Assembly: GCA_002067635.1 (NCBI GenBank)
Contig: MVRB01000145.1
Location: 1 to 7,065 of the forward strand
Direction: 5' to 3'
DNA: 7,065 nucleotides
From: Methanomassiliicoccales archaeon PtaU1.Bin030
Lineage (GTDB): Archaea; Thermoplasmatota; Thermoplasmata; Methanomassiliicoccales; Methanomassiliicoccaceae
Part shown: one piece after another, positions 5,667 to 7,065 of the stretch
How the letters are laid out: each line of letters begins with the position of its first letter
Position numbering within the stretch: position 1 is the first letter of the stretch
The notes under the pieces: model-generated
What the model was told of the DNA's origin: nothing
The model's input: the letters and a program-made list of their open reading frames with translations, nothing else
Databases searched by the model: none
Program-made: the position numbers and the translations under genes

Positions 5667-6869
5667 ATGGCCTTTTTCGACGCTGCCGCATTGGGAAGGA
5701 CCTCGCGGCAGTACATCCTGGCCATGAGCCTGGTGAACCTGTCTCTGCTGGTGTTCCAGGCCTACTTCATCTTCTATCTTCAGGAGAGCGGCCTCAGCTA
5801 CCTGCAGATGAGCGTCATCTACTCCGTCAACCTCGCCTTCTGCGCCGTTCTGAGCCTTCCCATGGGCAACATCGCCGACCGCTATGGAAGGAGGAGGGCG
5901 CTGGCCTCCGGCATCGCGGTCACGGCCTTTTCCATGCTGATATATGCCTTCACGCGGGACTTCACTGCCTTCCTGGTCGCCGAGGTGTTCTGGGCCTTCG
6001 GCTGGGCTCTCATAAACGGCTCCAACGAGGCGTGGGTTTACGATAGGCTGCGGAAGGAGGGCAGGGCTGCAGAGGGGGGCCTGGCCTTCACCGCCATGAT
6101 GAGCATCTCCTACGTCCTGGGAGTAGTGGCCGGCATCATCGCCTCCGCCCTGGTGACGATCTCCTTGAACATGCCGTTCCTGGGCGCGGCCATCATAGCC
6201 ATCATCTGCGCCGCTTTGGTCTGGAGGAGCCTAGAGGAGAACTTCGGGATGGAGACGGTAGCTTTGCGCACAATCCTCGAGGAGTGCCTTCGCTATTATG
6301 GGAAGCATGTCAGCTTGCAGATGCTGACCGTAGCGGAGACCTGCCGCTACACTGCCGGCACTATCTACCTGTTCCTCTACCAGCCCTACCTGGTGACGAT
6401 TGGTCTGGGCACGGACATGCTGGGCATATACTTCTCCATTCTCATGCTCTGCAGCGCCACCGGGGCGTTCCTTGCACCTCGCATATCATCCAGGATAGGC
6501 TACCACCGGGCGATGGTGATATCCAGCACAGGCCTGCTCACCGGCTTTGCGCTCCTTGCGCAGTCCCCGTCCCTCGCCGTTTCCTGCGTCCTGTTCGCCT
6601 TATGCGGGCTCTCATATGGCCTGGGATGGCCCCCCCTGATGGTTTGGCGCAACCGGCTTGTTCCCGACCGCATACGGGCCTCGGCACTGTCCCTCTTCGC
6701 CTCGTTCACTTATCTGGCAGGGGCGGTGATGACCACCATCCTCGGCGGTCTGTTGGACGCCACCTCGCCGCTCATGGGGTTCCTTTTCGCGGCCTCCATC
6801 GCCCTGCTCTCAGTGCCCCTGTACCTGGGGGCCTTCCGAAGGTCCGGCGCAGGCACCGCGGGCCCCTGA
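5667..6869 (+). CDS. Major facilitator superfamily transporter, substrate unknown
   Basis: A 400-residue inner-membrane protein whose hydrophobicity fits twelve helices in two halves, the usual size for the superfamily. The clearest mark is motif A in the loop between helices 2 and 3, Gly67 to Arg76 (GNIADRYGRR). The segment SNEAWVYDRL (119-128), after helix 4, resembles the G-x-x-EAW-(I/L/V)-xD pattern of one branch of uncharacterised or drug-exporter-like members. A hydrophilic loop (about 187-215) separates the halves, and IRASALSLF (336-344) in the second half is a common family turn. The ATG is supported by AGGTGA at 5657-5662, 4 bases upstream. There is no nearby enzyme to suggest a substrate; a link with the methyl-transfer operon is not supported because the aIF2-beta gene and its promoter lie between. 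It could import or export; sequence alone does not tell. Confidence 0.87.
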   Translation: MAFFDAAALGRTSRQYILAMSLVNLSLLVFQAYFIFYLQESGLSYLQMSVIYSVNLAFCAVLSLPMGNIADRYGRRRALASGIAVTAFSMLIYAFTRDFTAFLVAEVFWAFGWALINGSNEAWVYDRLRKEGRAAEGGLAFTAMMSISYVLGVVAGIIASALVTISLNMPFLGAAIIAIICAALVWRSLEENFGMETVALRTILEECLRYYGKHVSLQMLTVAETCRYTAGTIYLFLYQPYLVTIGLGTDMLGIYFSILMLCSATGAFLAPRISSRIGYHRAMVISSTGLLTGFALLAQSPSLAVSCVLFALCGLSYGLGWPPLMVWRNRLVPDRIRASALSLFASFTYLAGAVMTTILGGLLDATSPLMGFLFAASIALLSVPLYLGAFRRSGAGTAGP

Positions 6870-6878
6870 ACCGATCGC

Positions 6879-7065
6879 TCAGCAGATATAGCTGGCACAG
6901 GACCGATCGAAGCCTTTCACCAGCTCCAGGTCGAGGTCCTGGGGCTGCTCCTGGGGGACGATGTAGGTCATATGGGGGAAGTACTGGCTGAGATCGGCCG
7001 CCATCCTGGTGACGTCATGTTCCCTGCCGAACAGATTGGCGCTTATCTCCAGGGTCTTCCTCCGG
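6879..7065 (-). CDS. Unidentified protein, C-terminal 61 residues (partial)
   Basis: On the minus strand a frame is open from the right edge to a TGA at 6881-6879. The visible residues have the composition of a real protein, with amphipathic and charged segments (REHDVTRMAADLSQYFPHM, then IVPQEQPQDLDLELVKGF) and a tail ending SCASYIC, two cysteines four residues apart. The codons use G or C in the third position as in the other genes here. It faces the transporter gene tail to tail with only 9 bases between the stop codons. I do not recognise the family. The Cys pair at the extreme C-terminus might bind metal or form a disulfide, which is speculation. Confidence 0.6.
   Translation of the reverse strand, partial: RRKTLEISANLFGREHDVTRMAADLSQYFPHMTYIVPQEQPQDLDLELVKGFDRSCASYIC

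Noticed and set aside
5667..6869. The transporter as the importer of the operon's methyl substrate
   Set aside because: It is separated by the aIF2-beta gene and a promoter, and nothing in its sequence points to a methylated compound.

Overview
The window reads as a GC-rich euryarchaeal methanogen, most likely a Methanomassiliicoccales relative. Supporting signs are a methyltransferase/corrinoid/RamA-type gene set, an archaeal initiation factor aIF2-beta carrying a C-terminal TRAM domain, archaeal Shine-Dalgarno sites (GGAGGTG-type) and a TATA-box promoter directly in front of an apparently leaderless gene. Six of the seven visible genes end in TGA and only one in TAG. The lineage is inferred from gene content; it has not been tested by phylogeny.

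Positions 2-4776 hold one tightly packed plus-strand operon that enters the window mid-gene. It contains: (1) the C-terminal part of a UroD-fold (MtaA/MtbA/MtsA-type) zinc methyltransferase; (2) an MtaC-like corrinoid protein with the Asp-x-His-x-x-Gly cobalamin motif; (3) a HyuA-type (hydantoinase/oxoprolinase family) ASKHA ATPase with no HyuB partner visible; (4) a RamA-type ASKHA ATPase with two C-terminal 4Fe-4S motifs, the class that reductively reactivates corrinoid proteins. Genes 1/2 and 3/4 are joined by one-base TGATG stop/start overlaps; genes 2 and 3 are 37 bases apart. Together they look like a methyl-transfer module: a methyl group is loaded on the corrinoid protein, passed on by a zinc methyltransferase, and inactive Co(II) corrinoid is rescued by the activase with ATP and an electron donor. 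The methyl donor is unknown. No MtaB or MttB/MtbB/MtmB-type substrate methyltransferase is visible here, and the HyuA-like protein is the unexplained member.

Positions 4777-4972 are a spacer with a GC-rich hairpin and the promoter for the next gene. Positions 4973-5605 encode aIF2-beta. Positions 5667-6869 encode a 12-helix major facilitator superfamily transporter of unknown substrate. A convergent minus-strand gene enters from the right edge (6879-7065); only its last 61 residues are visible and I do not recognise it. No rRNA, tRNA, CRISPR array, insertion sequence or other mobile element was seen.
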